Positions 35,137 through 43,733 of a stretch of 64,000 nt of DNA are shown piece by piece. The translations under genes were made by a program, and so were the position numbers. How positions within the stretch are numbered: position 1 is the stretch's first letter; each line of letters begins with the position of its first letter. The notes under the pieces are model-generated. The model searched no databases and was not told the origin of the DNA. It was given only the letters and a program-made list of their open reading frames with translations. The stretch is from contig DJGZ01000041.1 in NCBI GenBank assembly GCA_002433025.1, forward strand, positions 1 to 64,000, in the 5' to 3' direction. This stretch comes from Bacteroidales bacterium UBA5833. GTDB lineage: Bacteria; Bacteroidota; Bacteroidia; Bacteroidales; Lentimicrobiaceae.

Positions 35137-37002
35137 ATGAGCATCAACGAAATTAACCGGTTTATCACCGAGATTGAGCTTTTTAAAGGACTGGTCGCCA
35201 CTGAAATTGACCAGGTCGTTTCAGCCATTGAAACACGTAAATATCTGGCAGGCGAATACCTCTTTCAGGAAAGCGGCCCCAGGGAGGCCATTTTCATGAT
35301 CTATGAAGGAGAAGTGGAGTTGATTAAGAAATCTCCATTCGGAGCGGAAACAAAACTGAGCTATTTCAGCCGCTTCGATTTCCTGGGCGAAGGTTCGCTT
35401 ACGGAAGAAGCGCCTCACAGCACCAGCGCTCGTGCAAAGCATAAAACCACAGCCTTGTTGCTGAGCAAATCCTTTTTTGCAGATAACGGCCCCATTGCCC
35501 TGAAGATTTTTTCAAATATCGCCAGGGTGATTTCGCGCAGGATGCGGCAGGCGAATGCCCGGATGATCAGTTCCGCCGCGCAGTATGAATCGGGCCGCAC
35601 CCGGACCGAACACGACCTGCTTGGATTCCGCGAAGTTCCTTATGAGTACTACTACGGAATACAGACCTTGCGTGCACTCGAAAATTTCAACATATCGGGG
35701 GTGCAGCTCAACTTTTACCCTGTTTTCGCTGAATCGCTGGCCATGGTCAAACTCGCTGCCGCCAAAGCCAACCACGACCTCGGGCTGCTCAGCAAATCCC
35801 TGGCCGATGCCATTGTACGTGCCTGTAATGAAATCATCAATGGTAAATATACCTTTCATTTTGTTGTGGACATGATTCAGGGCGGAGCGGGCACATCCAC
35901 CAATATGAATGCCAATGAGGTGATTGCAAACCGCGCACTCGAAATTCTCGGCCATCAGCGTGGACAATATGAATTCTGCCATCCCAACAACCATGTAAAC
36001 CTTTCACAGTCAACCAACGACGCTTATCCTACCGCGATCAAAATCGCCCTGATCCGGAGCAACGAAAAACTGTTGGAGGTCCTTACCGAACTGATCGCTT
36101 CGTTTAAAATAAAAGCAAACGAATTCGCCCATGTGATCAAGATGGGGCGCACCCAGTTGCAGGATGCAGTGCCCATGACCCTGGGGCAGGAGTTTGAAGC
36201 TTATGCAGTAATGCTTGAAGAAGAAATTGCCCGGCTGAACCAGAATGTGCAGCTTTTCCTCGAAGTCAATATGGGTGGAACAGCCATTGGCACCGGAATC
36301 AATGCCGATCCGCGCTACAGCGGAATAGTCATCAATTACCTCCGCGAAATCACCGGAAAACCCATTATACTGGCCACCAACCTGGTTGAAGCAACCCAGG
36401 ACACCGGTGCATTCATCATGTATTCATCAGCGGTGAAAAGGCTTGCCGTCAAACTTTCCAAAATCTCAAACGACCTCAGGCTGCTTTCCTCAGGCCCAAG
36501 GGCCGGTTTCAACGAAATCAACCTCCCGCCCATGCAACCCGGTAGCACCATTATGCCCGGCAAGGTCAATCCCGTGATTCCGGAAGTGGTGAACCAGATT
36601 GCATTCAAAGTGATCGGCAATGACCTCACTGTTACTATGGCAGCCGAGGCCGGTCAGCTGGAACTGAACGTGATGGAACCGATCATCGTGTACAGCCTGT
36701 TTGAATCCATCGAAATGCTGAAAAACGGCATGAATACGCTGAACCACCGTTGCATCAAAGGCATCACCGCCAATGAAGACCGCTGCCGCGAAATGGTCTA
36801 TAACAGCATCGGTCTGGTGACTGCCCTCAACCCGGTGATCGGATACGAAGCAGCTACCAGGCTCGCCAAAGAAGCGCTGGAGAAAAACCGCAGCGTTTAC
36901 GACCTGGTACTCGAACATAAACTCCTGAGCCAGGAAGAACTCAATGAAATCCTCGACCCCAAAAATATGATTGCCCCGAGGATCATGCCCAAACAAGGAT
37001 AA
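35137..37002 (+). CDS. aspA: Aspartate ammonia-lyase fused to an N-terminal cyclic-nucleotide-binding-like domain
   Basis: Aspartase converts L-aspartate to fumarate and ammonia. The 621-residue protein has a full aspartase module from about residue 155, with TSTNMNANEVIANRA, VNLSQSTNDAYPTA, MGRTQLQDAVPMTLGQE and the catalytic loop GSTIMPGKVNPV (about 469-480). Residues 1-150 add a cNMP-binding-like fold (FKGLVATEIDQVVSAIETRKYLAG, EGEVELIKK, FLGEGSLTEEAPHSTSARA). In the phosphate cassette the usual Arg is His94, so cNMP binding is doubtful. I chose the ATG at 35137; the frame is open to 35038, inside the end of the preceding gene. Confidence 0.9.
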   Translation: MSINEINRFITEIELFKGLVATEIDQVVSAIETRKYLAGEYLFQESGPREAIFMIYEGEVELIKKSPFGAETKLSYFSRFDFLGEGSLTEEAPHSTSARAKHKTTALLLSKSFFADNGPIALKIFSNIARVISRRMRQANARMISSAAQYESGRTRTEHDLLGFREVPYEYYYGIQTLRALENFNISGVQLNFYPVFAESLAMVKLAAAKANHDLGLLSKSLADAIVRACNEIINGKYTFHFVVDMIQGGAGTSTNMNANEVIANRALEILGHQRGQYEFCHPNNHVNLSQSTNDAYPTAIKIALIRSNEKLLEVLTELIASFKIKANEFAHVIKMGRTQLQDAVPMTLGQEFEAYAVMLEEEIARLNQNVQLFLEVNMGGTAIGTGINADPRYSGIVINYLREITGKPIILATNLVEATQDTGAFIMYSSAVKRLAVKLSKISNDLRLLSSGPRAGFNEINLPPMQPGSTIMPGKVNPVIPEVVNQIAFKVIGNDLTVTMAAEAGQLELNVMEPIIVYSLFESIEMLKNGMNTLNHRCIKGITANEDRCREMVYNSIGLVTALNPVIGYEAATRLAKEALEKNRSVYDLVLEHKLLSQEELNEILDPKNMIAPRIMPKQG

Positions 37003-37061
37003 ACTGACAGGCATGAAAGGCAAAGGAAAGAACGGGCATTGCAGGTTGCAGGGCGTTTTGT

Positions 37062-37069
37062 TACTTTTG
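37062..37069 (+). promoter_or_regulatory. -7-like element of the two-component pair
   Basis: TACTTTTG, 15 bp before the histidine kinase ATG. ATTG at 37038-37041 lies 20 nt upstream and may be a partial -33 element. It would give a very short leader. Confidence 0.45.
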
Positions 37070-37084
37070 TAGAAACGGTTAACC

Positions 37085-38032
37085 ATGACTTTAAAAATCG
37101 CCCTGATTCTTTCCTTTGTCCTTCAGTTTGCGGCTGCCATCATTGCCTTTTCGCTTACCAAAAGGACAAGGACCAACATCGCCTGGTGGCTGATCTCCTT
37201 TGGATTCCTGTTGATGGCCATCAGAAGGATCTTTGAGTTTTTTCAGCTTTCAGATCCCGGCAGCCGGTTGTTCACCGGCATGCTGAGTACCTGGACCGGC
37301 GTGCTGATCTCGGTGCTGATGCTTGGCAGTCTGATCTTTATCAAACGGATTTTCAATATCCAGAAAAGAATGGATGACCTCCGCAAAGCGAATGAATCGA
37401 GGGTACTTTCTGCCATTATGAGAACCGAAGAAAACGAACGGCTCAATTTTGCCAAGGAATTGCACGACGGGCTCGGACCATTGCTTTCATCGGTCAAGAT
37501 GGCCGTTTCGTCGGCACACACCAGAAATAACAATCCGCAAAACAAGGAAGTAATGATCCATGCCGAAAAGCTGATCGATGAATCCATCACTTCGCTGAAG
37601 GAGATTTCCAATAAACTGAGTCCGCATGTGCTGAACAATTTCGGACTCAAAAAGGCCGTAAAATCATTTATCACCCATATGGCTCCGGTCGACAACCTGA
37701 ACATTAATTTCGATTCAAACCTGGGTGAAAAACGGTATCCATACAATACCGAGGTGGTGCTTTACAGGGTGATCTGTGAACTGATCAATAATTCCCTGAA
37801 ACATGCCGAAGCCCGGAACATCTACATAACGCTGATGGATGAAGCGGACGGCATACGGCTCGATTACCTTGACGATGGCATAGGATTCGACAGCAAAATA
37901 CTTGATATAGGTGAAAAAGGCATGGGGTTTGCAAATATCCGGTCCAGAATTAAATCGCTGAACGGGACTATAGAAATCTATTCGGTGCCCAATGAAGGAG
38001 TCAGGGTGAATGTAAAAATAGAAAAATCCTGA
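37085..38032 (+). CDS. NarX/LiaS-type sensor histidine kinase
   Basis: A 315-residue kinase with three membrane helices in the first 90 residues (about 4-22, 33-48, 72-87) and no large sensor domain. The HisKA_3 dimerisation block ENERLNFAKELHDGLGPLLSSVK puts the phospho-His at His127. The ATPase has the N box CELINNSLKHAEA, G1 DDGIGF and G2 GMGFANIRSRI. The signal is unknown; such few-helix sensors often detect membrane state. The response regulator gene follows 2 bp later, so they form one operon. The pst operon begins 120 bp beyond. Confidence 0.93.
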   Translation: MTLKIALILSFVLQFAAAIIAFSLTKRTRTNIAWWLISFGFLLMAIRRIFEFFQLSDPGSRLFTGMLSTWTGVLISVLMLGSLIFIKRIFNIQKRMDDLRKANESRVLSAIMRTEENERLNFAKELHDGLGPLLSSVKMAVSSAHTRNNNPQNKEVMIHAEKLIDESITSLKEISNKLSPHVLNNFGLKKAVKSFITHMAPVDNLNINFDSNLGEKRYPYNTEVVLYRVICELINNSLKHAEARNIYITLMDEADGIRLDYLDDGIGFDSKILDIGEKGMGFANIRSRIKSLNGTIEIYSVPNEGVRVNVKIEKS

Positions 38033-38034
38033 AA

Positions 38035-38685
38035 ATGAATAACCTGAAACCTTTTTCGGTATATCTGGTGGACGACCACAAGCTCTTCAGGGAAGGGCTG
38101 AACCTGTTGCTGGGAAATCTTCCGTATATAAGTCAGGTTTTCCAGGCTCCGGATGGCGGCGCATTTCTCTCGGGTTTAAATCGGCATGTACCTGAACTGG
38201 TTTTTATGGACATCAGTATGCCGGGCCTCGATGGCATTGAAACAACACGTAAAGCGCTGGAGTTAATCCCGAATCTGAAAATCATAGCTTTATCTATGTA
38301 TGCCGATGAGGACTACACCTCCCGAATGATCAGCGCCGGGGCCCGTGGATTTATTCTTAAAAACTCGGGATTGCATGAGGTTGAGGAATGCTTGAAAGCG
38401 GTTATGTCGGGGCACAATTATTTTTCCCCTGAAATCCTGGACGGGATTCTTAAAAATATCAGTAAAAAAGAGAAACAGCCCCGAAATTCCGAACTGTCCG
38501 AAAGGGAAACCGAAGTGCTCTACCGCATTTGTCAGGGGCTTTCGAACCAGGAAATAGCCGGCCTGCTCAGAATCAGCAAGCGCACAGTGGATAAACACCG
38601 GGAAAACCTGTTGCAGAAAACTAATAGTAAAAATACAGCGGGACTGGTGATGTTTGCGATCAGAAACGGGATTGTGGAAGTTTGA
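38035..38685 (+). CDS. NarL/LuxR-family response regulator
   Basis: A 216-residue regulator. The receiver has the acidic pair Asp13-Asp14 (VDDH), phospho-acceptor Asp59 in VFMDISMPGLDG, and Lys in FILKNSG. The C-terminal LuxR-type helix-turn-helix reads LSERETEVLYRICQGLSNQEIAGLLRISKRTVDKHRENLLQKT. It is the partner of the preceding kinase. Its position next to the phosphate transport operon suggests it could act there, but no binding site was recognised. Confidence 0.95.
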   Translation: MNNLKPFSVYLVDDHKLFREGLNLLLGNLPYISQVFQAPDGGAFLSGLNRHVPELVFMDISMPGLDGIETTRKALELIPNLKIIALSMYADEDYTSRMISAGARGFILKNSGLHEVEECLKAVMSGHNYFSPEILDGILKNISKKEKQPRNSELSERETEVLYRICQGLSNQEIAGLLRISKRTVDKHRENLLQKTNSKNTAGLVMFAIRNGIVEV

Positions 38686-38690
38686 TTTCC

Positions 38691-38728
38691 ATACGCTTTT
38701 ATACTTAATACTGCGCTTTTAAGCGTAT
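38691..38728. repeat. Inverted repeat between response regulator and porin genes
   Basis: ATACGCTT (38691-38698) and AAGCGTAT (38721-38728) form an 8-bp inverted repeat with a 22-nt spacer that contains a further AAGCGCAG-like near-copy. It starts 6 bp after the response regulator stop and lies about 24 bp before the porin -33 element. It could be a terminator for the two-component pair or an operator. Confidence 0.35.
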
Positions 38729-38751
38729 TTCCAGATTACGCCTAAAAACTG

Positions 38752-38782
38752 TTTCATACTAATTGAGCAGGCGATAATTTTG
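38752..38782 (+). promoter_or_regulatory. Promoter of the porin-pst operon
   Basis: TTTC (38752-38755, one mismatch to TTTG), a 19-nt spacer, and TAATTTTG (38775-38782), 24 bp before the porin ATG. It drives the porin gene and probably pstSCAB, as no other promoter was seen. Confidence 0.65.
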
Positions 38783-38805
38783 AATCATCAAAATAATCAC
38801 TGCTT

Positions 38806-40089
38806 ATGAAACAGGCCTCCCGTAAATCAAAGTTTATCCTGATTCTCCTGATTTTAATCTCTCAGGCAGCCAATGCTCAGTTTTCAGTTGATGCCCAGTT
38901 CCGTACACGTGGTGAAGTACGCGACGGTTACCAGAAGATAAATCCTGAAGAAGCCTCACCTGCAGTGCTGATCTCTCAGCGGACAAGATTATCCTTTACT
39001 TACGAAACCTCCGGGCTCAGGCTGAAGATAGTCCCCCAGGATGTCAGGTTATGGGGAGATCAGGCCAAAATGAGTGCAACCGGGGTCGGTGACAATCCTT
39101 CACTGGATATTTATGAAGCTTTCGCCGAGCTCAGAATATCAGAAGTTTTGAGCCTGACTGCCGGCCGTCAGGAGCTTATTTACGACAACGGCAGGATGCT
39201 TGGAAACCGCAACTGGAATCAGAACGGAATCAGCTATGATGCGCTCGTGCTGAAATACCGCCAGGAAGGCTGGAAAATTGACGCCGGTGCTTCCTGGAAT
39301 ACCCTTACGGAAGCATCATACGGCAACCTTTATCCCAACGCACGGATAAAATCGCTGAACTATCTGTGGATTAACAAAAAGGTAAGTGAAAAACTGAATC
39401 TTTCGTTTCTCCACATTTCTTCCGGATACACCAAAACGGATACGACAGATCCGATGAATTTCAGGCATACAAGCGGAATTTACGGAAATTACAGTGGAGA
39501 AAAGCTGAATTGCCAGGGCAATGCCTACTACCAGTATGGTCGCAACCGTAAAGGGCATAAGCTGAGTGCCACGCTGATTGAAGCCGAGATCAGTCTGAAA
39601 ACAGGAAAACTGACTCCCGGTGCCGGAATCAGCCTTCTTTCGGGAAATGACAAAACGCCTGGCCCGGATGAAACCGATAAGCTCTTCGATCCGCTTTACG
39701 GAAACAGGCACGGTTTTAACGGGAATATGGACTATTTCACCAATTACCCATTACAAACCGGGCAGGGCGGTCTGGCCGATTACTATTTATGGCTCGATTA
39801 TAAATTCTCGAAGAAAGTTTCAGTAAGGAATACTATTCATTTCTTTAACCTCGCCGATACCAATCCTGGCACGCCTGACGACAAAGCGCTCGGATTTGAA
39901 AATGATCTGGTTCTGAAATACAGGTTCAGTGACTGGGGCAACCTGGAAAGCGGATATATTTTCTTCAATCAGACAGAAACGTTGAAAGAAATTCAGCAAA
40001 CCGGTTCTGACAACTTCAATCAGTTTTTCTATGTACAGCTGACGCTTACGCCCAATCTTTTCAAACAGACAAATTCCACTTCAAAATAA
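38806..40089 (+). CDS. Porin of the alginate-export/DUF1302-like type
   Basis: A 427-residue outer membrane protein with signal peptide (about 1-24, ending ANAQ) followed by FSVDAQFRTRGEVRDGYQ and a long series of amphipathic strands; QRTRLSFTYETSGLRLKIVPQDVRLWG and AFAELRISEVLSLTAGRQELIYDNGRMLG are typical of the alginate-export porin family. As first gene of the pst operon (9 bp before pstS) it is probably the outer-membrane entry for phosphate or a phosphorylated anion, by context only. Confidence 0.8.
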   Translation: MKQASRKSKFILILLILISQAANAQFSVDAQFRTRGEVRDGYQKINPEEASPAVLISQRTRLSFTYETSGLRLKIVPQDVRLWGDQAKMSATGVGDNPSLDIYEAFAELRISEVLSLTAGRQELIYDNGRMLGNRNWNQNGISYDALVLKYRQEGWKIDAGASWNTLTEASYGNLYPNARIKSLNYLWINKKVSEKLNLSFLHISSGYTKTDTTDPMNFRHTSGIYGNYSGEKLNCQGNAYYQYGRNRKGHKLSATLIEAEISLKTGKLTPGAGISLLSGNDKTPGPDETDKLFDPLYGNRHGFNGNMDYFTNYPLQTGQGGLADYYLWLDYKFSKKVSVRNTIHFFNLADTNPGTPDDKALGFENDLVLKYRFSDWGNLESGYIFFNQTETLKEIQQTGSDNFNQFFYVQLTLTPNLFKQTNSTSK

Positions 40090-40098
40090 CAGCAGGTC

Positions 40099-41037
40099 AT
40101 GAAACGCAGTATAATATTGATTGCAATTGCATCAGCCATAGTGTTAGCAGGTTGTGCATCACGGAAAAAGAAAGACAACACCATTACCCTTTCGGGCGCA
40201 TTTGCACTTTATCCCCTCGCGGTTAAATGGACGGAAGAATACAGCAAAATCAATCCCGAAGTGCGGTTCAACGTTTCCGGGGGTGGTGCCGGTAAAGGCA
40301 TGGCCGACGCGCTGGCGGGAGCGGTTGACCTTGGCATGTTTTCGAGGGAGATATCGGCCGAGGAGAAAAGCAAAGGCGTCTGGTGGGTTGGCCTTACCAT
40401 CGATGCGGTAGTGCCCACCATCAGCAGCCAGAACCCCTATCTGCCCGTGCTGAGAAAGCAGGGGCTGAGTCGCACCGACTTTAAAGCCATCTTTATTGAT
40501 AAAACCGCCGTTGACTGGGGTGAACTGCTGGGCCAGCCGGAAAAAGCCAAAATGACAATTTACACCCGCTCCGACGCATGCGGGGCCGCCGAAACCTGGG
40601 CCAAATATCTTGAAGGACATCAGGAAAACCTGGCCGGAATTGGAATTTACGGGGATCCGGGCATGGCTGATGCTGTAGCAAAAGATAAGCTGGGACTGGG
40701 ATTCAACAACACCATATTCGCCTATGACATCAAGACCGGTAAAAAAAGGCCGGGTATGGAAATTGCACCCATTGACATCAATGATAATGGCATGATAGAT
40801 CCAGAAGAAGACTTCTACGAAACGTTCGACGGGGTGCTGGAGGCCATTGCCAATGGTATATATCCTTCGCCTCCCGCGCGTGAGCTTTACTTTGTTGCAA
40901 AAGGAAAACCCCAGAAACAGGCCACACTCGATTTCATCCGCTGGTGCCTGACGGAAGGGCAGCAATATGTGAAGGAAGCAGGCTATGTTCCTATCGACAA
41001 TGAGAAAATTGACTCCTATCTGAAAAAACTCGGATAA
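40099..41037 (+). CDS. pstS: Phosphate ABC transporter substrate-binding protein PstS, with EF-hand-like loop
   Basis: The periplasmic phosphate receptor of the Pst system. The 312-residue protein is a lipoprotein (lipobox VLAGC, Cys19). It has the phosphate-pocket marks LSGAFALYPL, NVSGGGAGKGM, DLGMFSRE and TIYTRSDACGAAETW. An unusual insert at residues 226-237 reads DINDNGMIDPEE, which fits the EF-hand calcium loop (acidic or Asn at 1, 3, 5; Gly at 6; Ile at 8; Glu at 12). The rest is an ordinary type 2 periplasmic binding protein. It follows the porin by 9 bp. Confidence 0.95.
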   Translation: MKRSIILIAIASAIVLAGCASRKKKDNTITLSGAFALYPLAVKWTEEYSKINPEVRFNVSGGGAGKGMADALAGAVDLGMFSREISAEEKSKGVWWVGLTIDAVVPTISSQNPYLPVLRKQGLSRTDFKAIFIDKTAVDWGELLGQPEKAKMTIYTRSDACGAAETWAKYLEGHQENLAGIGIYGDPGMADAVAKDKLGLGFNNTIFAYDIKTGKKRPGMEIAPIDINDNGMIDPEEDFYETFDGVLEAIANGIYPSPPARELYFVAKGKPQKQATLDFIRWCLTEGQQYVKEAGYVPIDNEKIDSYLKKLG

Positions 41038-41079
41038 TCACCCGCCTGCCCACAGGCACACAAAAAAAAATATAAACCC

Positions 41080-41967
41080 ATGCAGTTACGGCGGCAGATC
41101 ATCGACAAGCTGAACGGATTCTGGATGATTACCACCCTGGTAACCATTCTGGTATTGCCCCTGGTCATCTGCATCGGTTTGTATATCAAGGCTGCTCCTA
41201 TTTTTGAGCAACATTCATTTCTGGAACTGGTTTTCACATCCAAATGGGAACCTTCGAGGGGGATATTCGGATTCTGGCCATTTATTGCCGGTTCGCTTTA
41301 TGTAACCCTCCTTTCATTTCTTTTTACGGCACCTGTCTGCCTGCTGGCAGCCCTCTACCTTACCCAGTTTGCCCCCCGGACACTTATCCGCATCATGCAT
41401 CCGGTAATCGATGTACTTGCAGGATTGCCCTCCGTAATTTACGGGGTTTGGGGAATACTGGTCATCGTTCCCTTTGTTTCAGCCCTTTCTGTTCCTTTAA
41501 CAGGATCTCCGTCATCGGGATATTCGGTGCTTGCAGGAGGCATTGTGCTGGCAGTAATGGTAATCCCGTATACCCTCAACATGCTGATCGAAGTGTTCAA
41601 TACAGTCCCCAACGGACTGAAAGAAGCATCCCTTTCGCTGGGTGCAACCATGTGGGAATCAGTAAAACATGTCGTGATCAGGGGCAATTACCCCGGCATC
41701 ATCTCAGCCTATGGCCTGGGAATTGCCAAGGCATTCGGCGAAACCATCGCGGTAATGATGGTCGTGGGCAACGTAGTCAAAGCTTCGGGCAATCCTTTTA
41801 ATGCGGCTTACCCGCTGCCGGCCCTGATCGCCAACAACTATGGCGAAATGCTTTCCATACCCATGTATGACTCCGCGTTGATGTTCGCCGCTTTTCTGCT
41901 GTTGATCATCATCCTGGTTATCAATTTGTTTTTCAGGTTACTTATCCATAAAACCAAAAGGCTGTGA
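41080..41967 (+). CDS. pstC: Phosphate ABC transporter permease PstC
   Basis: One of the two membrane subunits of the phosphate importer. It has 295 residues and six membrane helices. The EAA-loop region is NGLKEASLSLGATMWESVKHVVI, followed by ISAYGLGIAKAFGETIAVMMVVGN, both typical of PstC. The next gene, pstA, overlaps its stop by 4 bp (GTGA), showing translational coupling. Confidence 0.95.
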   Translation: MQLRRQIIDKLNGFWMITTLVTILVLPLVICIGLYIKAAPIFEQHSFLELVFTSKWEPSRGIFGFWPFIAGSLYVTLLSFLFTAPVCLLAALYLTQFAPRTLIRIMHPVIDVLAGLPSVIYGVWGILVIVPFVSALSVPLTGSPSSGYSVLAGGIVLAVMVIPYTLNMLIEVFNTVPNGLKEASLSLGATMWESVKHVVIRGNYPGIISAYGLGIAKAFGETIAVMMVVGNVVKASGNPFNAAYPLPALIANNYGEMLSIPMYDSALMFAAFLLLIIILVINLFFRLLIHKTKRL

Positions 41968-42818
41968 GACGATATAAAATGCTTGAGGAAAAGTTCTTCA
42001 TCCGGCTTTCAGCACTGTTCACCTATTCGCTGATAGCCGTACTTGCCTTTATCATTATTGTAATTTTTTACAAGGGATTCGCGGCACTCAACTGGGACAT
42101 GGTACTTAAAACGCCTAAAGGTGGTTATTATTACGGAGGAGAAGGCGGGGTGCTCAATGCGATCACCGGGTCCCTTTATATTGCCATCGGCGCCACCCTG
42201 ATTGCGGTGCTGATCGGCATGCCGGCGGCCCTCTACCTGAACGTTCAGCTGATCAGATACCGTCGTACTCAGAACACCATTCGTTATTTTCTTGATGCTC
42301 TGTGGGGTATCCCATCCATTGTTTATGGCGCATTCGGCTTTACGCTGATGTTGTTTTTCGGCATGAATGCCTCTTTGCTGGCAGGGATCATCACCGTTGC
42401 CCTGCTGATTTCGCCCATCATGGTGCGCACCTTCGATGAGGTACTGTGCACCATCCCGAAAGGACTGCACGAAGCCTCGCTGGCCCTTGGATCCACCCGT
42501 ACTGAAACTGCTTTCCGGGTCATGTTCAAACAGGGTTTTCCCGGATTTATCACGGCGGTATTGTTATCTTTCGGCCGGGGTATAGGCGACGCTGCCTCGG
42601 TACTTTTTACCGCTGGTTACACCGATAACATCCCCGTTACCCTTGATGAACCTGCAGCCACGCTACCCCTGGCAATTTTCTTTCAGCTCGGATCACCGAT
42701 TCCGGAAGTGCGCGACAGGGCATTTGCCGCTTCCATCATTCTGACGATCATTATTCTGAGCATCAGCCTTGGTGCGCGCCTGCTGTCGAAGCGATTTTCA
42801 AAAACCAACCTGAAGTAA
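41964..42818 (+). CDS. pstA: Phosphate ABC transporter permease PstA
   Basis: The second membrane subunit. It has 284 residues and six helices with the EAA loop PKGLHEASLALGSTRTETAFRVMF, and the following GRGIGDAASVLFTAGYTDNI in the PstA manner. The GTG at 41964 overlaps the pstC stop; an ATG at 41979 (MLEEKFF) is an alternative start. Confidence 0.94.
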   Translation: MRRYKMLEEKFFIRLSALFTYSLIAVLAFIIIVIFYKGFAALNWDMVLKTPKGGYYYGGEGGVLNAITGSLYIAIGATLIAVLIGMPAALYLNVQLIRYRRTQNTIRYFLDALWGIPSIVYGAFGFTLMLFFGMNASLLAGIITVALLISPIMVRTFDEVLCTIPKGLHEASLALGSTRTETAFRVMFKQGFPGFITAVLLSFGRGIGDAASVLFTAGYTDNIPVTLDEPAATLPLAIFFQLGSPIPEVRDRAFAASIILTIIILSISLGARLLSKRFSKTNLK

Positions 42819-42823
42819 AAAAC

Positions 42824-43639
42824 ATGGGCAATCCATATTTCTCTCCGAACAATAGTGAACAACTCAGGGTTCTCAGGGCCACGGAACCGGAAGCAGTGCT
42901 CCGGGTAAGCAATCTGAATGTAAGCGCCGGTGACCACCATATACTGAAGAATATTAACCTCGAAATACCCAAAAACCGCATCACCGTGCTGCTCGGGCCC
43001 TCAGGCTGCGGCAAGACCACCCTGCTGAAATGCATGAACAAGCTCACCGACCTTTACCGTGAGCTTAAGGTAACCGGAAATATTTATATCGATAATGATG
43101 ATATATTAAATACCACTGCCAGCATACCGGATATCCGGCAAAAAATGGGATTGCTCTCGCAACGGCCTTACCCTTTGCCGGTATCCATATACAAAAATGT
43201 AGCATACGGCTTAAAACTGAAGGGTGTCCGTGACAAAAAACTGATTGCATTCAACGTAGAGAAGCACCTCAGGGAAGTCGGGCTGTGGGAGGAAGTCAAA
43301 AACCGCCTGAATTCGCCGGCATCCAGTCTGTCGATCGGTCAGCAGCAAAGGCTTTGCCTGGCGCGCGGACTGGCCGTAAAACCGGGAATTATCCTGGCCG
43401 ATGAACCGACCTCCGCACTCGATCCCACTTCCAGCAAAATCATCGAGGATCTTTTCAGGGACATGAAAAAGCACTATACCATTATCCTTGTAACCCACGT
43501 GCTGCGGCAGGCAATCAGGCTGGCCGACCATGTAATTTTTATGCATGATGGTGAAATCATCGAGCAGGGCCCACCCGAAGAACTGTTCGAAAATGCCCGT
43601 ACGGATAAACTCCGGGCTTACCTGATTGACGGCAATTAA
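42824..43639 (+). CDS. pstB: Phosphate ABC transporter ATPase PstB
   Basis: The ATP-hydrolysing subunit of the phosphate importer. The 271-residue protein has Walker A GPSGCGKTTLL, Q-loop LLSQRPYPLPVSIYKNVAYG, signature LSIGQQQRLCLARGLAV, Walker B IILADEPTSALDP and the H-loop VTHVLRQA. The first 25 residues are an extra, non-conserved N-terminus. It is the last gene of the operon; phoU, usually next, is missing here. No clear terminator follows in the 94 bp before the convergent gene's stop. Confidence 0.96.
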   Translation: MGNPYFSPNNSEQLRVLRATEPEAVLRVSNLNVSAGDHHILKNINLEIPKNRITVLLGPSGCGKTTLLKCMNKLTDLYRELKVTGNIYIDNDDILNTTASIPDIRQKMGLLSQRPYPLPVSIYKNVAYGLKLKGVRDKKLIAFNVEKHLREVGLWEEVKNRLNSPASSLSIGQQQRLCLARGLAVKPGIILADEPTSALDPTSSKIIEDLFRDMKKHYTIILVTHVLRQAIRLADHVIFMHDGEIIEQGPPEELFENARTDKLRAYLIDGN

Positions 43640-43733
43640 GGCGCACTAGAAAAGCAGTTAACCTGCGGATTATCCTGATGTTTCATCAAGCGGCGTAAAC
43701 AGCGCGTTCACCTTACCTCTATGTGCCGAAATT

